Shown here: piece after piece, positions 8,605 to 17,488 of the stretch | How positions within the stretch are numbered: position 1 is the first letter of the stretch | Layout: the number at the start of each line of letters is the position of its first letter | NCBI GenBank assembly: GCA_949155905.1 | Contig: CASCWU010000011.1 | Span: forward strand, 1 to 56,063 | Reading direction: 5' to 3' | Source of the DNA: an uncultured Lachnospiraceae bacterium | GTDB lineage: Bacteria > Bacillota > Clostridia > Lachnospirales > Lachnospiraceae | Length of the DNA: 56,063 bases | Position numbers and translations under genes: made by a program | The notes under the pieces: model-generated | Databases searched by the model: none | What the model saw: only the letters and a program-made list of their open reading frames with translations | What the model was told of the DNA's origin: nothing

Positions 8605-8650
8605 GGAGCTATGGCACTAAAATGGTGCTATAGCCCCCTATTTTTCCTTT
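8605..8650 (+). terminator. Intrinsic terminator
   Basis: Imperfect stem 8605-8617 / 8624-8637 (GGAGCTATGGCAC with its partner GGTGCTATAGCCCC), followed by a T-rich run. It ends the SUKH gene and faces the convergent AbiL pair. Confidence 0.7.
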
Positions 8651-8654
8651 TTCT

Positions 8655-9416
8655 TCACTGTACTCTCATTTCTTCTATCAGGCTTCCCATCGCAGTTCCT
8701 AATTCTTCCGCCAGCCGTTTTACATCCTCACAATATAGTTTTGCCTGGCTTACTGCCATTTCTATCCGAGGAAGAAATTTTTCAAATTTTATTTTACTCC
8801 CCTTTGTATAGCCTTCCGCTTGTCTGGAAACTAAGATTTCCAGATACTTTTTCTCTTTAGAGGCTTCCGGGAATATCTGATGTCTCAGGTTCTTTTTATT
8901 TTCCAGAAGCTGTTCGGAAGGGTATTGTTTTATATCTGGAAAGTGCATCAGCAGCCATAATTCAAAGTTCGGATTTGAAATGACTATTTTGATTCCATGC
9001 CTTTCACAAAGTGCAAAAATTTCATCCAGCTTTTCTTCCAAACCTCTGTAATCCCGATCAAAAATCACACAAACCTGATCCACCTCCGGATCAAAATTTT
9101 CCCATTTGCAATGTTCCTTCCAGTCTTTTTCCGGAATCTCTTTGCCTTCTGAATCCCTATGTCCCATCTGAACCAGACAGGCCGAAACCAACTGCAGCGG
9201 GTGGCTCAAGGTTTCCTGTCCTTCCTGTTTTTCTATCACCTCAATATAAACATCATTCTTGATATTCAATTCCGCCCTGTTATTACGGATCCCCCAAAAA
9301 TAAGATTCCTCGGTCGGCCCTTCTGAAACACAATAAAACCGGATTCTTGGCGGGATACTTCCTGCTTCCTTTGTATAATCGAAGCTCTTCGGGGTTCTAA
9401 GATTCAGTTTTTTCAA
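8655..9416 (-). CDS. RloB/AbiLii-like TOPRIM-type protein
   Basis: 253 aa from a TTG at 9416, which has GGGGAGGGG 5 nt upstream; the ATG at 9437 is the alternative. Either start overlaps the end of the ATPase gene, so the pair is translationally coupled. The TOPRIM-like acidic motifs are visible: SEGPTEESYF (E32) and VIFDRDYRG (D120, D122), followed by the RloB-family block NPNFELWLLMHF. RloB/AbiLii partners an AAA ATPase in the AbiL abortive-infection system, where the TOPRIM protein is the likely nuclease effector. The mechanism is not shown here. Confidence 0.8.
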   Translation of the reverse strand: MKKLNLRTPKSFDYTKEAGSIPPRIRFYCVSEGPTEESYFWGIRNNRAELNIKNDVYIEVIEKQEGQETLSHPLQLVSACLVQMGHRDSEGKEIPEKDWKEHCKWENFDPEVDQVCVIFDRDYRGLEEKLDEIFALCERHGIKIVISNPNFELWLLMHFPDIKQYPSEQLLENKKNLRHQIFPEASKEKKYLEILVSRQAEGYTKGSKIKFEKFLPRIEMAVSQAKLYCEDVKRLAEELGTAMGSLIEEMRVQ

Positions 9417-10764
9417 ACGGTTCCCCTCCCCATACATAGTCGAAGTCCTTAAATACCGGAACAGCTCCGTATCGTCCCGCCAAATAGTCCTTTGCCACGA
9501 CCTTATCATAACGGATTTTAAAATTTTCCAGCGTATAGAGCTTTGTCTGGTTGTCCTGTTCCTTTTCTGCAAACCAGATTTCATCCCGCCGTAAAATACG
9601 AAGATCCATCAAATTGGACTCATGTGTCGTAATCATGAGCTGTGTCGTATCCCCTTTTGTAAAATTAAGAAAAGTCTCTACAAACTTAATGGTCATCTGA
9701 GGATGAAGGCTGCGATCCAGTTCATCTATCAAAAATACCCTATCCTCTTTTTCGTTTAAAATAACATCCAATAATTCAATCAGCCGTTTTGTTCCATCGG
9801 ATTCTTCCCCGTATTCATATTGCTCCTCATCCCTGCCATGCTGGAACACCAACTTTGAAATTTTTCTGTCCCCTGCCTCGTCGTAATCCAATTCAAATAA
9901 AGTATCTCCAAAATAAAGCATTCCTTTTCCTTGTCTTTGTAAAAATTTTTCCGCTATCGTTTCATCCGTAAAATACTCTTGAAATGCCGCTTTGTTGATC
10001 GTCCGCATTTTGTAATCTGTTATCCCGGTATCCAGATATTTTAAAATTTCCACCAGTTTTTTGTTATTGCTCTCAAACAACAGATAGCTGTTTCCTATTT
10101 TAGTTTCCGGGTAAATCACGTTCAGCTTAGAAGAAAACCAGTCAAATATTTCGTTAAAAATCCGAAAATCCTCTTCTTCCATATTTCTTCTTTTGATTTC
10201 ATATAACAACAGCGTTGTCGGAATACGGTTGGCATCCTTCATAAAAAAATGAAACTGCGCTTTGTTTTCTTCCTTCTGGAACATCGTTTCTTCAAAATAA
10301 TACTGCGCCCCCTCCGCCACCCGTTCAAAAAGGACTCGCTCTTCGGCAGTTCCTATCTCATAAAGCCATTCCGAAAGAATCCTGTTTTCTTTTAAATGAG
10401 CAGTAAATCCATAGGCAAAGCAGTTCTCTCCTATCGTAAACTCATACTCAAACAGCGTCGGCTTTTCGGCATTGGTCTGATTGCTTTTACAAAATTTATC
10501 CTGATAATCCCTCTCTTCCATCGTATTTAAAACAATGTTTCTTCCGGTGTCTATCGCTTTGATTAAATTTGTTTTACCAGAAGCGTTCGCCCCATATAGG
10601 GCAGAAAATTTCAGCACAGCACGCTCCTTATAACGAATTACCCGCTCCTTATGCTGTTCCGAACGTCCGGCATAAAAATGATATTCGGTAGGAAGCACTT
10701 CTCCATTTTCTGTTGTCTTATATCCAAACGACATAAAATTAGATACGGAAAACCTCATTAACAT
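9397..10764 (-). CDS. AbiLi/RloA-like AAA ATPase
   Basis: 455 aa from ATG 10764, chosen for a GAGGTGG site 6 nt upstream; the open frame extends further but without a site. Walker A is GANASGKT (residues 58-65) after the SNFMSFG start typical of AAA_15/21-type (SMC-like) ATPases, and Walker B is VFLIDELDRSLHP, with an ABC-like H-loop region MITTHES. Such ATPases gate the partner nuclease in AbiL, Ptu and OLD-type defence systems. It has its own promoter and lies upstream of, and overlapping, the RloB-like gene. Confidence 0.8.
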   Translation of the reverse strand: MLMRFSVSNFMSFGYKTTENGEVLPTEYHFYAGRSEQHKERVIRYKERAVLKFSALYGANASGKTNLIKAIDTGRNIVLNTMEERDYQDKFCKSNQTNAEKPTLFEYEFTIGENCFAYGFTAHLKENRILSEWLYEIGTAEERVLFERVAEGAQYYFEETMFQKEENKAQFHFFMKDANRIPTTLLLYEIKRRNMEEEDFRIFNEIFDWFSSKLNVIYPETKIGNSYLLFESNNKKLVEILKYLDTGITDYKMRTINKAAFQEYFTDETIAEKFLQRQGKGMLYFGDTLFELDYDEAGDRKISKLVFQHGRDEEQYEYGEESDGTKRLIELLDVILNEKEDRVFLIDELDRSLHPQMTIKFVETFLNFTKGDTTQLMITTHESNLMDLRILRRDEIWFAEKEQDNQTKLYTLENFKIRYDKVVAKDYLAGRYGAVPVFKDFDYVWGGEPFEKTES

Positions 10765-10831
10765 AGCTACCACCTCACGATTTTTTCTCATCTTTTTCTC
10801 TTTTATTCCATAATAAAGCCTATTATTCCTT

Positions 10832-10859
10832 ATTATATCATTATTTTTCTTCTTTACAA
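10832..10859 (-). promoter_or_regulatory. Promoter of the AbiL-like operon
   Basis: Minus strand: TTGTAA (10854-10859), 16-nt spacer, TATAAT (10832-10837), about 70 nt before the ATPase start. Confidence 0.55.
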
Positions 10860-10874
10860 GAGATTTATTCTCTG

Positions 10875-10920
10875 TTTTTCATTTTTCTGGTTTTTCGTTT
10901 TCTGGTTTTTCATTTTCTGG
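10875..10920. repeat. Three near-identical 15-16 bp T-rich direct repeats
   Basis: Units at 10875-10890, 10891-10905 and 10906-10920 share TTTTTC-N-TTTTCTGG. They fill the spacer between the divergent AbiL and pepC promoters. Role unknown. Confidence 0.7.
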
Positions 10921-10936
10921 TTTTCTCCGAACGTTC

Positions 10937-10965
10937 TTGACAAACCTTTCTGCCAAGCGTATCCT
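10937..10965 (+). promoter_or_regulatory. pepC promoter
   Basis: TTGACA (10937-10942), 17-nt spacer, TATCCT (10960-10965). Confidence 0.75.
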
Positions 10966-11010
10966 AATACCAGAACCAAGCAATCCAAAACCGAAAGGAG
11001 TATCCTACCT

Positions 11011-12345
11011 ATGGGAATTTCTATCACGAAAGAGGAGCTTGCCTCCTTGAAGCACGACTTTCTTTCTTCCCGTGCCAACCAGATCGCCATGAATGCCGTA
11101 ACAACAAGCGGCGTCAAGGAAGCGGCAACCCGTTGGACGGCGAAGCAAAGCACCATTCACGAATATTCCATCCGTACGAAGCATAAGGGCATCACAAACC
11201 AGAAATCCAGCGGACGCTGCTGGATGTTCGCCGCTCTAAACTGTCTGCGGTTCCAGGTGATTCAAAAGCTGAATTTAAAGGACTTTGAGTTAAGCCAGAA
11301 TTATATCTGTTTTTATGACAAGCTGGAAAAATCCAACTATTTTTTAGAAAGTATTTTAGAAACACTTGACGAGCCAACCGAAGGACGGCTGATTTCCCAC
11401 CTGTTAGCAGCGCCGATCCAGGACGGAGGACAGTGGGATATGGTCAGCTCCTTAATCCAGAAATACGGCGTCGTCCCGATGAGCGCCATGCCGGAAAGCG
11501 CCTGCTCCTCCAGCACCCGTGACATGACCTCGGTTATCACGACCAAACTGCGGGAATTTGCCTGCACACTGCGCAAGGGCGCCGCTGCCGGAAAAAGCAT
11601 CGACGAATTGCGGACGGAAAAGGCTTCTATGATGTCCGTCATTTACCGGATGCTCTGTATCTGCCTCGGAACTCCGCCGGATACCTTTGATTTTGCCGTG
11701 CGGGATAAAGACGGAGGCTTTATCCATGAAGAAAACATCACCCCTCAGGAATTCCTCTCCAAATACGTAGGACTGGATTTGAGCGAATACATCAGCATCA
11801 TCAACGCACCGACCGCCGACAAGCCGTATATGCGCAGCTACACGGTCAAATTCCTTGGCAACGTCATTGACGGAACGCCGGTTCGCTATGTCAACCTGCC
11901 GATAGAAGAGTTAAAAAAGGCCGCCATCGCCCAGTTAAAGGACGGTGAGCCGGTTTGGTTTGGCTGTGACGTCGGACAGTCGAGTAACCGTACAAGCGGC
12001 AGCATGGATCTCGCGGTCTATGATCTGACGGCCCTGTTTGATACTGCCTTCCCAATGACCAAGGCAGAGCAGCTCGACTACGGCAACAGCCTGATGACGC
12101 ATGCAATGGTATTCCAGGGCGTCGATTTGGATGCAGACGGCGAGCCGGTTCGCTGGTGCGTGGAAAACAGTTGGGGCGAGGACGCCGGAAAGAAAGGCAT
12201 GTATCTGATGACAGACGAATGGTTTGATGCTTATTTATACCAAATCGTTGTCCACAAAAAATACTTAACCCCGGAAATCCTGGCGGCCTATGAATCCGAG
12301 CCGATCAAGCTCGAGCCATGGGATCCGATGGGATCGTTAGCATAG
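11011..12345 (+). CDS. pepC: Aminopeptidase C (bleomycin hydrolase family, C1B)
   Basis: 444 aa, normal length for the family. The papain-like triad is visible: C70 in QKSSGRCWMFAALN, H364 in GNSLMTHAMVF and N386 in ENSWGEDAGKKG. PepC is a cytoplasmic hexameric cysteine aminopeptidase that trims peptides to amino acids. An AAAGGAG site precedes ATG 11011. It is monocistronic between its own promoter and a strong terminator. Confidence 0.95.
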   Translation: MGISITKEELASLKHDFLSSRANQIAMNAVTTSGVKEAATRWTAKQSTIHEYSIRTKHKGITNQKSSGRCWMFAALNCLRFQVIQKLNLKDFELSQNYICFYDKLEKSNYFLESILETLDEPTEGRLISHLLAAPIQDGGQWDMVSSLIQKYGVVPMSAMPESACSSSTRDMTSVITTKLREFACTLRKGAAAGKSIDELRTEKASMMSVIYRMLCICLGTPPDTFDFAVRDKDGGFIHEENITPQEFLSKYVGLDLSEYISIINAPTADKPYMRSYTVKFLGNVIDGTPVRYVNLPIEELKKAAIAQLKDGEPVWFGCDVGQSSNRTSGSMDLAVYDLTALFDTAFPMTKAEQLDYGNSLMTHAMVFQGVDLDADGEPVRWCVENSWGEDAGKKGMYLMTDEWFDAYLYQIVVHKKYLTPEILAAYESEPIKLEPWDPMGSLA

Positions 12346-12397
12346 CCAGTACCTAGGCATAGCAAGTACCTTGCATAGCCAGCATTTTTCTTTAAAA

Positions 12398-12446
12398 AAG
12401 ACATCCTGCCAGATCTTTAGATATCTGTCTGGCAAGATGTCTTTTC
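12398..12446 (+). terminator. Intrinsic terminator after pepC
   Basis: Near-perfect stem AAGACATC-TGCCAGA (12398-12413) with TCTGGCA-GATGTCTT (12428-12443), followed by a T-rich tail. It may also serve the convergent kinase gene. Confidence 0.85.
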
Positions 12447-12476
12447 TTATTGGAATTTTCTTATCGGAATCGGGAT

Positions 12477-15400
12477 CTACTCCTCTAATACCTGCTCCAA
12501 AGTCTCAATCAGCTTCCCAATGTCAATCGGTTTGGCGATATGCCCATTCATTCCGCAGTGCAGCGCCTCCTGCTTATCTTCCTCAAAGGCATTTGCCGTC
12601 ATCGCAATGATCGGAATAGAGGCCAGCTTTCGGTTTTGCAGCTTCCGAATCATCCTGGTTGCCTCGTAGCCGTCCATTACCGGCATCTGCACATCCATCA
12701 GGACAAGCTGATAATAGCCTGGCTCAGACCTTTCTAACATTTCTACTGCAATCTGCCCATTCGCCGCTACCTCGGTCGTAAATCCGGCATCTCCTAAAAT
12801 CGCCACTGCAATTTCCTGATTTAACTCCAAATCCTCCGCCAAAAGGATACGTCCAGAATGAAGCGTTCTTGGTTCTCTGGCGGCCGCCTTCTCTTCCGCC
12901 TCTCCTTCCGGACGGATAATGGTTTGCAGACAGCTCCGCAGCTCAGATAAAAACAACGGCTTGCTGCAAAAGGCAGTTACTCCGGCTTCTTTTGCCTCTT
13001 CTTCAATATCTGACCAGTCATAGGCGGTCAAAATCACAATCGGCACGGTATCGCCGGTTTCTTTCCGAATTCTTCTGACTACCTCCACCCCATTGATATC
13101 CGGCAGCAGCCAGTCCACAATATACACCCCGTAATCGTCCTCCCGCGTAATCGCCTGGTGCGTACGCAGCACAGCCTCCTTGCCGGAAAGAGTCCACTCT
13201 GCCCGCAAGCCTAGCTGCCCTAACATATAGGATACACTGTCGCAGGTGTTAAAGTCGTCATCTACCACCAGGGCTCTGCAGCCCTTCAGCTCGGTGATTT
13301 CCTGATGCTCTCTTACCTCTGCACACAGCCGGAACGGAAATGAAACCGTAATCTCTGTCCCGACGTTTAACTCGCTTTGTACCTCAATAAAGCCGTTCAT
13401 CATATCCACAATATTCTTCGTAATCGCCATCCCTAAGCCGGTTCCTTCAATCCCACTAAGCGTAGCATTCTGTTCCCGCTCAAACGGCTCAAAAATATGC
13501 GCGACAAACTCCTTGGTCATTCCAATACCGGTATCCTTGATCAAAAACTCATAGTTCGCATACCCCTCCGGCGCTCCGCTCTTTTCCGTAATACGAATAC
13601 TGACGATGCCGCCTGCCCCCGTATATTTTACCGCATTGCTCAACAAATTCAGCAATACCTGGTTTAAACGCAGCTTATCACAATAAATATCCTCGTCCAA
13701 CACATCTACGGTATCAATCTGCAGCTCTAGCTGCTTCGCATGGATATCCGCCTGTAAAATATTGTGCAGACCATGCAAAATATCCGGCAGGCTGCACGGC
13801 TTTTCCTCCAAATGGATCTTGCCGCTCTCAATATGGCTCATATCCAGTACGTCGTTGATTAAACTGAGCAGATGGTTCCCCGACGTCATAATCTTTTTTA
13901 AATATTCCTCTACCTGATCCTGGTTGTCAATATGCGAAATCGCCAGGTTTGTAAAGCCTACAATCGCATTCATCGGCGTTCGAATATCATGCGACATATT
14001 GGACAGGAAGGTGCTTTTGGCCTTGTTTGCCCGGTTCGCCTGCTGAAGCGCATTCTCCAAAAGCCCTCTTTGCTCCATTTCTTTACGGGTTTCCCCGTCT
14101 ACGTTGCGCAGTCCCAATACAATGTTATAGCCCTTGCCCCATACTCCGGCACGAACGGCCTTCATCTGGAAATAGAGCATCTCTCCGTTTTGGAGCATCC
14201 GGTAGGTGACATAAAGCTGCTGCTTTTTTTCTAACTCCTCCCGCAAGGTTTCTAAAGAGGAAGCGCTGCGCATCAGCTCCTTGTCCTCCTCGTAAACATA
14301 TTCGTCTATGTAGCGCCCCATGCTTTCCTCAAGAGAAATCTCTCCCTCAAACAGCGACAGGAAACCGATTCCATTATCCTCTCCCTCCCGGAGCTGACGG
14401 CCAAGCCCGGTATCCGGATCAAAACAGCAAATCAGGTTATAATCCAATGTCAACGCCTGAATCAATTCCGTCTGACGCCTTTCGTTTCGCTTTTCCTGCC
14501 GCTTCTGCTCGGTGCAATCCAGCAAAAAGCGCTGATACACCAGCTCTCCGTTTTCCTCAAGCAGCTTGATATTTCCCATAACGTGCAGGATTTCTCCGTC
14601 CTTATGCTGGACACGGTATTCGATGCTGACACTGTCCCCCTTCTCCCGCAGGGTCTTTATGCAGGAACGAAGCTTATGCTTATCCTCCTCCAAAACAGAA
14701 GTCGCAATCAGAGAAAAGCCGTCCCTCATCATCTCTTCCCTGGATTCATAGCCTAGGATCTTTAAAGCAGCCCGGTTGATGCTAAGAACCCGCGAGCCGT
14801 CTAACGTATGACGCATGACGCCGCAGTCAATCGTCGTAAAAATCGTCTCAAGTGTCTGGTTCTTTTGAATAATTTCCTGCTCGTAGGCACGCTCCTGCGT
14901 CACGTCTATCGCTACACCTACGGTTCCCATCACGCTTTCGTCCAAATCATACAGCGGGGACTTATAGGTCATCAGCGTCCGCAGCCCCTCCCCAGTCTTA
15001 ATGATTTCCTCGGAAACAAACGTCGCACGCTTCTCCATGACCTCCCGCTCTGACTCAATACAGGCCGGATCGTCCTCCTCCACATCCCAGATATAAGCAT
15101 GTCCCCGCCCTTGTACCTGCTGCTTGGTTTTATTCACTGTCTGACAAAAGCTGTTGTTTACTTTTTCATGAATTCCATTTTTATCTTTATACCAAACCAG
15201 GTTCGGGATATTGTCTATGGTCGCCTCTAAATACTGGCTTGTCTGCCAGGCCTCCTTTTCCGCCTGCCAGGCCTGCTGCCACCGCAAAAACCGGAATCTC
15301 GTCTCTTCCTCCGTCATTGGCAGCGTCCAGATATCGGCTACCTCTGCCAACAGCTCTCCCAAAAGCCCTATTTGATCTTTTTTCATCAGTAAAATAAGCG

Positions 15401-15620
15401 CGACGTCCTTTTTTTTAACCGATACAAGCGTCTGCACCATCTCTTTGACATCTGTATTCTCTAAATCAGCCAGAATCACATCCGCCTCCGCCGCTTCCTC
15501 TGGCCTGTCGCCTTCTATAAATTCGTGTCTGAAATGTTCCAATGATGGCATTCCTTTTATTGTCTCAAATATCTTGTCTGGTTTTCCCAGCAAATAAAAA
15601 CGAATGCTACAATGGTACAT
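12477..15620 (-). CDS. Hybrid sensor histidine kinase / response regulator
   Basis: 1047 aa. In order: an N-terminal domain that looks like a degenerate receiver (no acidic pocket), PAS-like domains from about residue 145 to 500, HisKA with SHDIRTPMN (H about 543), an ATPase domain with NLLSNAVKYTG, KDTGIGM and GTGLGMAI, then two receivers. The first has VVDDD and IVDWLLPD (phospho-Asp about 836), the second LAED and LMDVQMPVMDG (Asp about 975). No membrane segment is seen, so it probably senses a cytoplasmic or membrane-derived signal. No DNA-binding output is present; phosphotransfer to another protein is expected. A strong GGGAGGG site precedes ATG 15620. The gene stands alone. Confidence 0.92.
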   Translation of the reverse strand: MYHCSIRFYLLGKPDKIFETIKGMPSLEHFRHEFIEGDRPEEAAEADVILADLENTDVKEMVQTLVSVKKKDVALILLMKKDQIGLLGELLAEVADIWTLPMTEEETRFRFLRWQQAWQAEKEAWQTSQYLEATIDNIPNLVWYKDKNGIHEKVNNSFCQTVNKTKQQVQGRGHAYIWDVEEDDPACIESEREVMEKRATFVSEEIIKTGEGLRTLMTYKSPLYDLDESVMGTVGVAIDVTQERAYEQEIIQKNQTLETIFTTIDCGVMRHTLDGSRVLSINRAALKILGYESREEMMRDGFSLIATSVLEEDKHKLRSCIKTLREKGDSVSIEYRVQHKDGEILHVMGNIKLLEENGELVYQRFLLDCTEQKRQEKRNERRQTELIQALTLDYNLICCFDPDTGLGRQLREGEDNGIGFLSLFEGEISLEESMGRYIDEYVYEEDKELMRSASSLETLREELEKKQQLYVTYRMLQNGEMLYFQMKAVRAGVWGKGYNIVLGLRNVDGETRKEMEQRGLLENALQQANRANKAKSTFLSNMSHDIRTPMNAIVGFTNLAISHIDNQDQVEEYLKKIMTSGNHLLSLINDVLDMSHIESGKIHLEEKPCSLPDILHGLHNILQADIHAKQLELQIDTVDVLDEDIYCDKLRLNQVLLNLLSNAVKYTGAGGIVSIRITEKSGAPEGYANYEFLIKDTGIGMTKEFVAHIFEPFEREQNATLSGIEGTGLGMAITKNIVDMMNGFIEVQSELNVGTEITVSFPFRLCAEVREHQEITELKGCRALVVDDDFNTCDSVSYMLGQLGLRAEWTLSGKEAVLRTHQAITREDDYGVYIVDWLLPDINGVEVVRRIRKETGDTVPIVILTAYDWSDIEEEAKEAGVTAFCSKPLFLSELRSCLQTIIRPEGEAEEKAAAREPRTLHSGRILLAEDLELNQEIAVAILGDAGFTTEVAANGQIAVEMLERSEPGYYQLVLMDVQMPVMDGYEATRMIRKLQNRKLASIPIIAMTANAFEEDKQEALHCGMNGHIAKPIDIGKLIETLEQVLEE

Positions 15621-15695
15621 ACCTATCCCTCCCTGTTTTTGCCGTTTTTTTCCATTTTTATATAATTATACAGCAATCAAGACCCATATAAATTA

Positions 15696-15724
15696 AGGAT
15701 AACATAATTTTACACGATTTGCAA
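15696..15724 (-). promoter_or_regulatory. Candidate promoter of the hybrid kinase
   Basis: Minus strand: TTGCAA (15719-15724), 17-nt spacer, TATCCT (15696-15701). Confidence 0.5.
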
Positions 15725-15747
15725 CGGAAAGAATTTTAGAATCAATA

Positions 15748-15776
15748 TTGATTATGTTGTCAAAACAGGGTATTAT
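15748..15776 (+). promoter_or_regulatory. Promoter of the MOP flippase gene
   Basis: TTGATT (15748-15753), 17-nt spacer, TATTAT (15771-15776). It is divergent from, and close to, the kinase promoter. Confidence 0.55.
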
Positions 15777-15831
15777 ATAGAAGATGTGAAAAAATTATGT
15801 CTTTTTTCGTTGACAGGATTGGAGATTATAT

Positions 15832-17463
15832 ATGAGTTCTTCCAGACGACAAAGTAACTTTCTGGTGCAGGGGACAATCCTTGCGTTTACTTCCATACTC
15901 GTTCGTATCATTGGGCTTGTGTACCGGATACCTATGACCAACATCCTGGGAGATGAAGGGATCGGTTATTATGATTATGCGTTTGAAGTCTACAACATGG
16001 CTTTTATCATATCCTCCTACGGAATGCCGATGGCCGTATCAAAGCTCGTTGCCGACCGGAGCGCCCGCAGAGAATACAAAAATTCCTTCCGTGCCTTTAG
16101 CTGCGCCCTGATGATGGCAGGCTTTTTAGGCGGCGTGCTTTCCCTGGCTGTCTATTTTGGGGCAGGAACCATCGCCAAGCTCCTGTTTGCCAATCCCAGC
16201 GTACAGATTCCGCTTAGAGTACTGGCGCCTACTATCTTTATCTGTGCCGTTCTCGGCGTCCTGCGGGGCTTTTTTCAGGGCAAAAATACGATGGTGCCGA
16301 CAGCGGTTTCACAGCTTATTGAGCAGCTAGTCAACGGAATCGTCAGTGTCGCCGCCGCCTACTACCTGGTACGTTCTCACAGTGCGTCCGCGGACATTGC
16401 CGCCTACGGCGCCGCCGGAGGCGTCCTCGGTACCGGGATAGGCGCCTTTTTCGGGCTGATTTTTATTTTATTTATCTTCGTCGTCAACCTTCCGGTCGTC
16501 AGACGGCAGTTTCGCCGTGACCGTACTGCCCACCCGGAATCCTGGCGGGATCTGTTTCTGATTTTACTGTATACGGTCATACCTGTGACACTAAGCCAAA
16601 TCCTGATTCGGAGCAACGGCCTGATCGCCGCCAGTATGTTCAGCCATATCCTGTCCGGCAAGGGCTTTACCAAGGAGGCCTATACCAGTCTTTACGGCGT
16701 TTACAGCAGCAAATATCTGGTGCTGTGCAACATTGTAATCGGCGTCACCTCTGCTGTCACCACGGCTATGGTGCCGGCTATCGTTTCTGCCCATGCAGTA
16801 GGAGCCGCCACCGAGGTAAAGCAAAAAATTTCCGCCGCCCTGAAGTTTAATCTGATCATCGCCTTTCCGTCTATGGTCGGCTTAGGGCTGCTCGGCGGCC
16901 CGATACTTCAGCTTTTGTTCCATGACAGCTCCCCGCTGGCCGCCGGAATCATGCTCTCCGGTTCCTGTGCTGTCGTGCTGTATACCGTTTCTATTTTATT
17001 TAATACAATCATCCAAAGCATCCACAAGATGATGATACCAGTTCTACATAGCGGCATTGCTATCCTGATTGACGTCATCATCCTTTATGTCCTGCTAAAG
17101 TTTACCGACTTAGGTCCGTATGCCCTTGTAATCGGAAATCTGGCGCTACCAATAGTCGTCATCCTTCTCAACTGGATTGTGCTAAAACGGGATCTTTCCC
17201 TGAAGCTTGACTGGCTGAAATCCGTCGTCGTCCCGGCGCTTTCCTCTTTGATTATGGGACTTATCGTTATGCTGATCTACCAGGGACTGTTAAAGTTATC
17301 CGGCAGCAACACCATTGCCGTGTTGATCTCGATTTTAGCAGGTGTCCTTTTCTTCTTCCTCTGCCTGATTCTTTTCCGCGGAATCACGGAGGACGAATTG
17401 TATCATGTACCAAACGGAACGCTCCTCATACGGCTTTTCAGAAAAATCAAGCTTATGCGATAG
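15832..17463 (+). CDS. MOP-superfamily lipid-linked sugar flippase (SpoVB/MurJ-like)
   Basis: 543 aa with about 14 hydrophobic segments and the N-terminal pattern FLVQGTILAFTSILVRIIGLVYRIPM typical only in outline of the SpoVB/YtgP group. These proteins flip undecaprenyl-linked sugars (lipid II or polysaccharide units). GGAG lies 7 nt before ATG 15832. Whether it works for peptidoglycan (MurJ-like) or for the glycan island in this window cannot be told; the island itself has no Wzx. It is convergent with the PLD-like gene, 25 bp apart. Confidence 0.8.
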   Translation: MSSSRRQSNFLVQGTILAFTSILVRIIGLVYRIPMTNILGDEGIGYYDYAFEVYNMAFIISSYGMPMAVSKLVADRSARREYKNSFRAFSCALMMAGFLGGVLSLAVYFGAGTIAKLLFANPSVQIPLRVLAPTIFICAVLGVLRGFFQGKNTMVPTAVSQLIEQLVNGIVSVAAAYYLVRSHSASADIAAYGAAGGVLGTGIGAFFGLIFILFIFVVNLPVVRRQFRRDRTAHPESWRDLFLILLYTVIPVTLSQILIRSNGLIAASMFSHILSGKGFTKEAYTSLYGVYSSKYLVLCNIVIGVTSAVTTAMVPAIVSAHAVGAATEVKQKISAALKFNLIIAFPSMVGLGLLGGPILQLLFHDSSPLAAGIMLSGSCAVVLYTVSILFNTIIQSIHKMMIPVLHSGIAILIDVIILYVLLKFTDLGPYALVIGNLALPIVVILLNWIVLKRDLSLKLDWLKSVVVPALSSLIMGLIVMLIYQGLLKLSGSNTIAVLISILAGVLFFFLCLILFRGITEDELYHVPNGTLLIRLFRKIKLMR

Positions 17464-17488
17464 TGCCGAAAAATGTCCTGTCTTTGTT

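Noticed and set aside
10875-10920. 15-bp repeats as a CRISPR array
   Set aside because: The units are contiguous with no spacers, and no cas gene is near.
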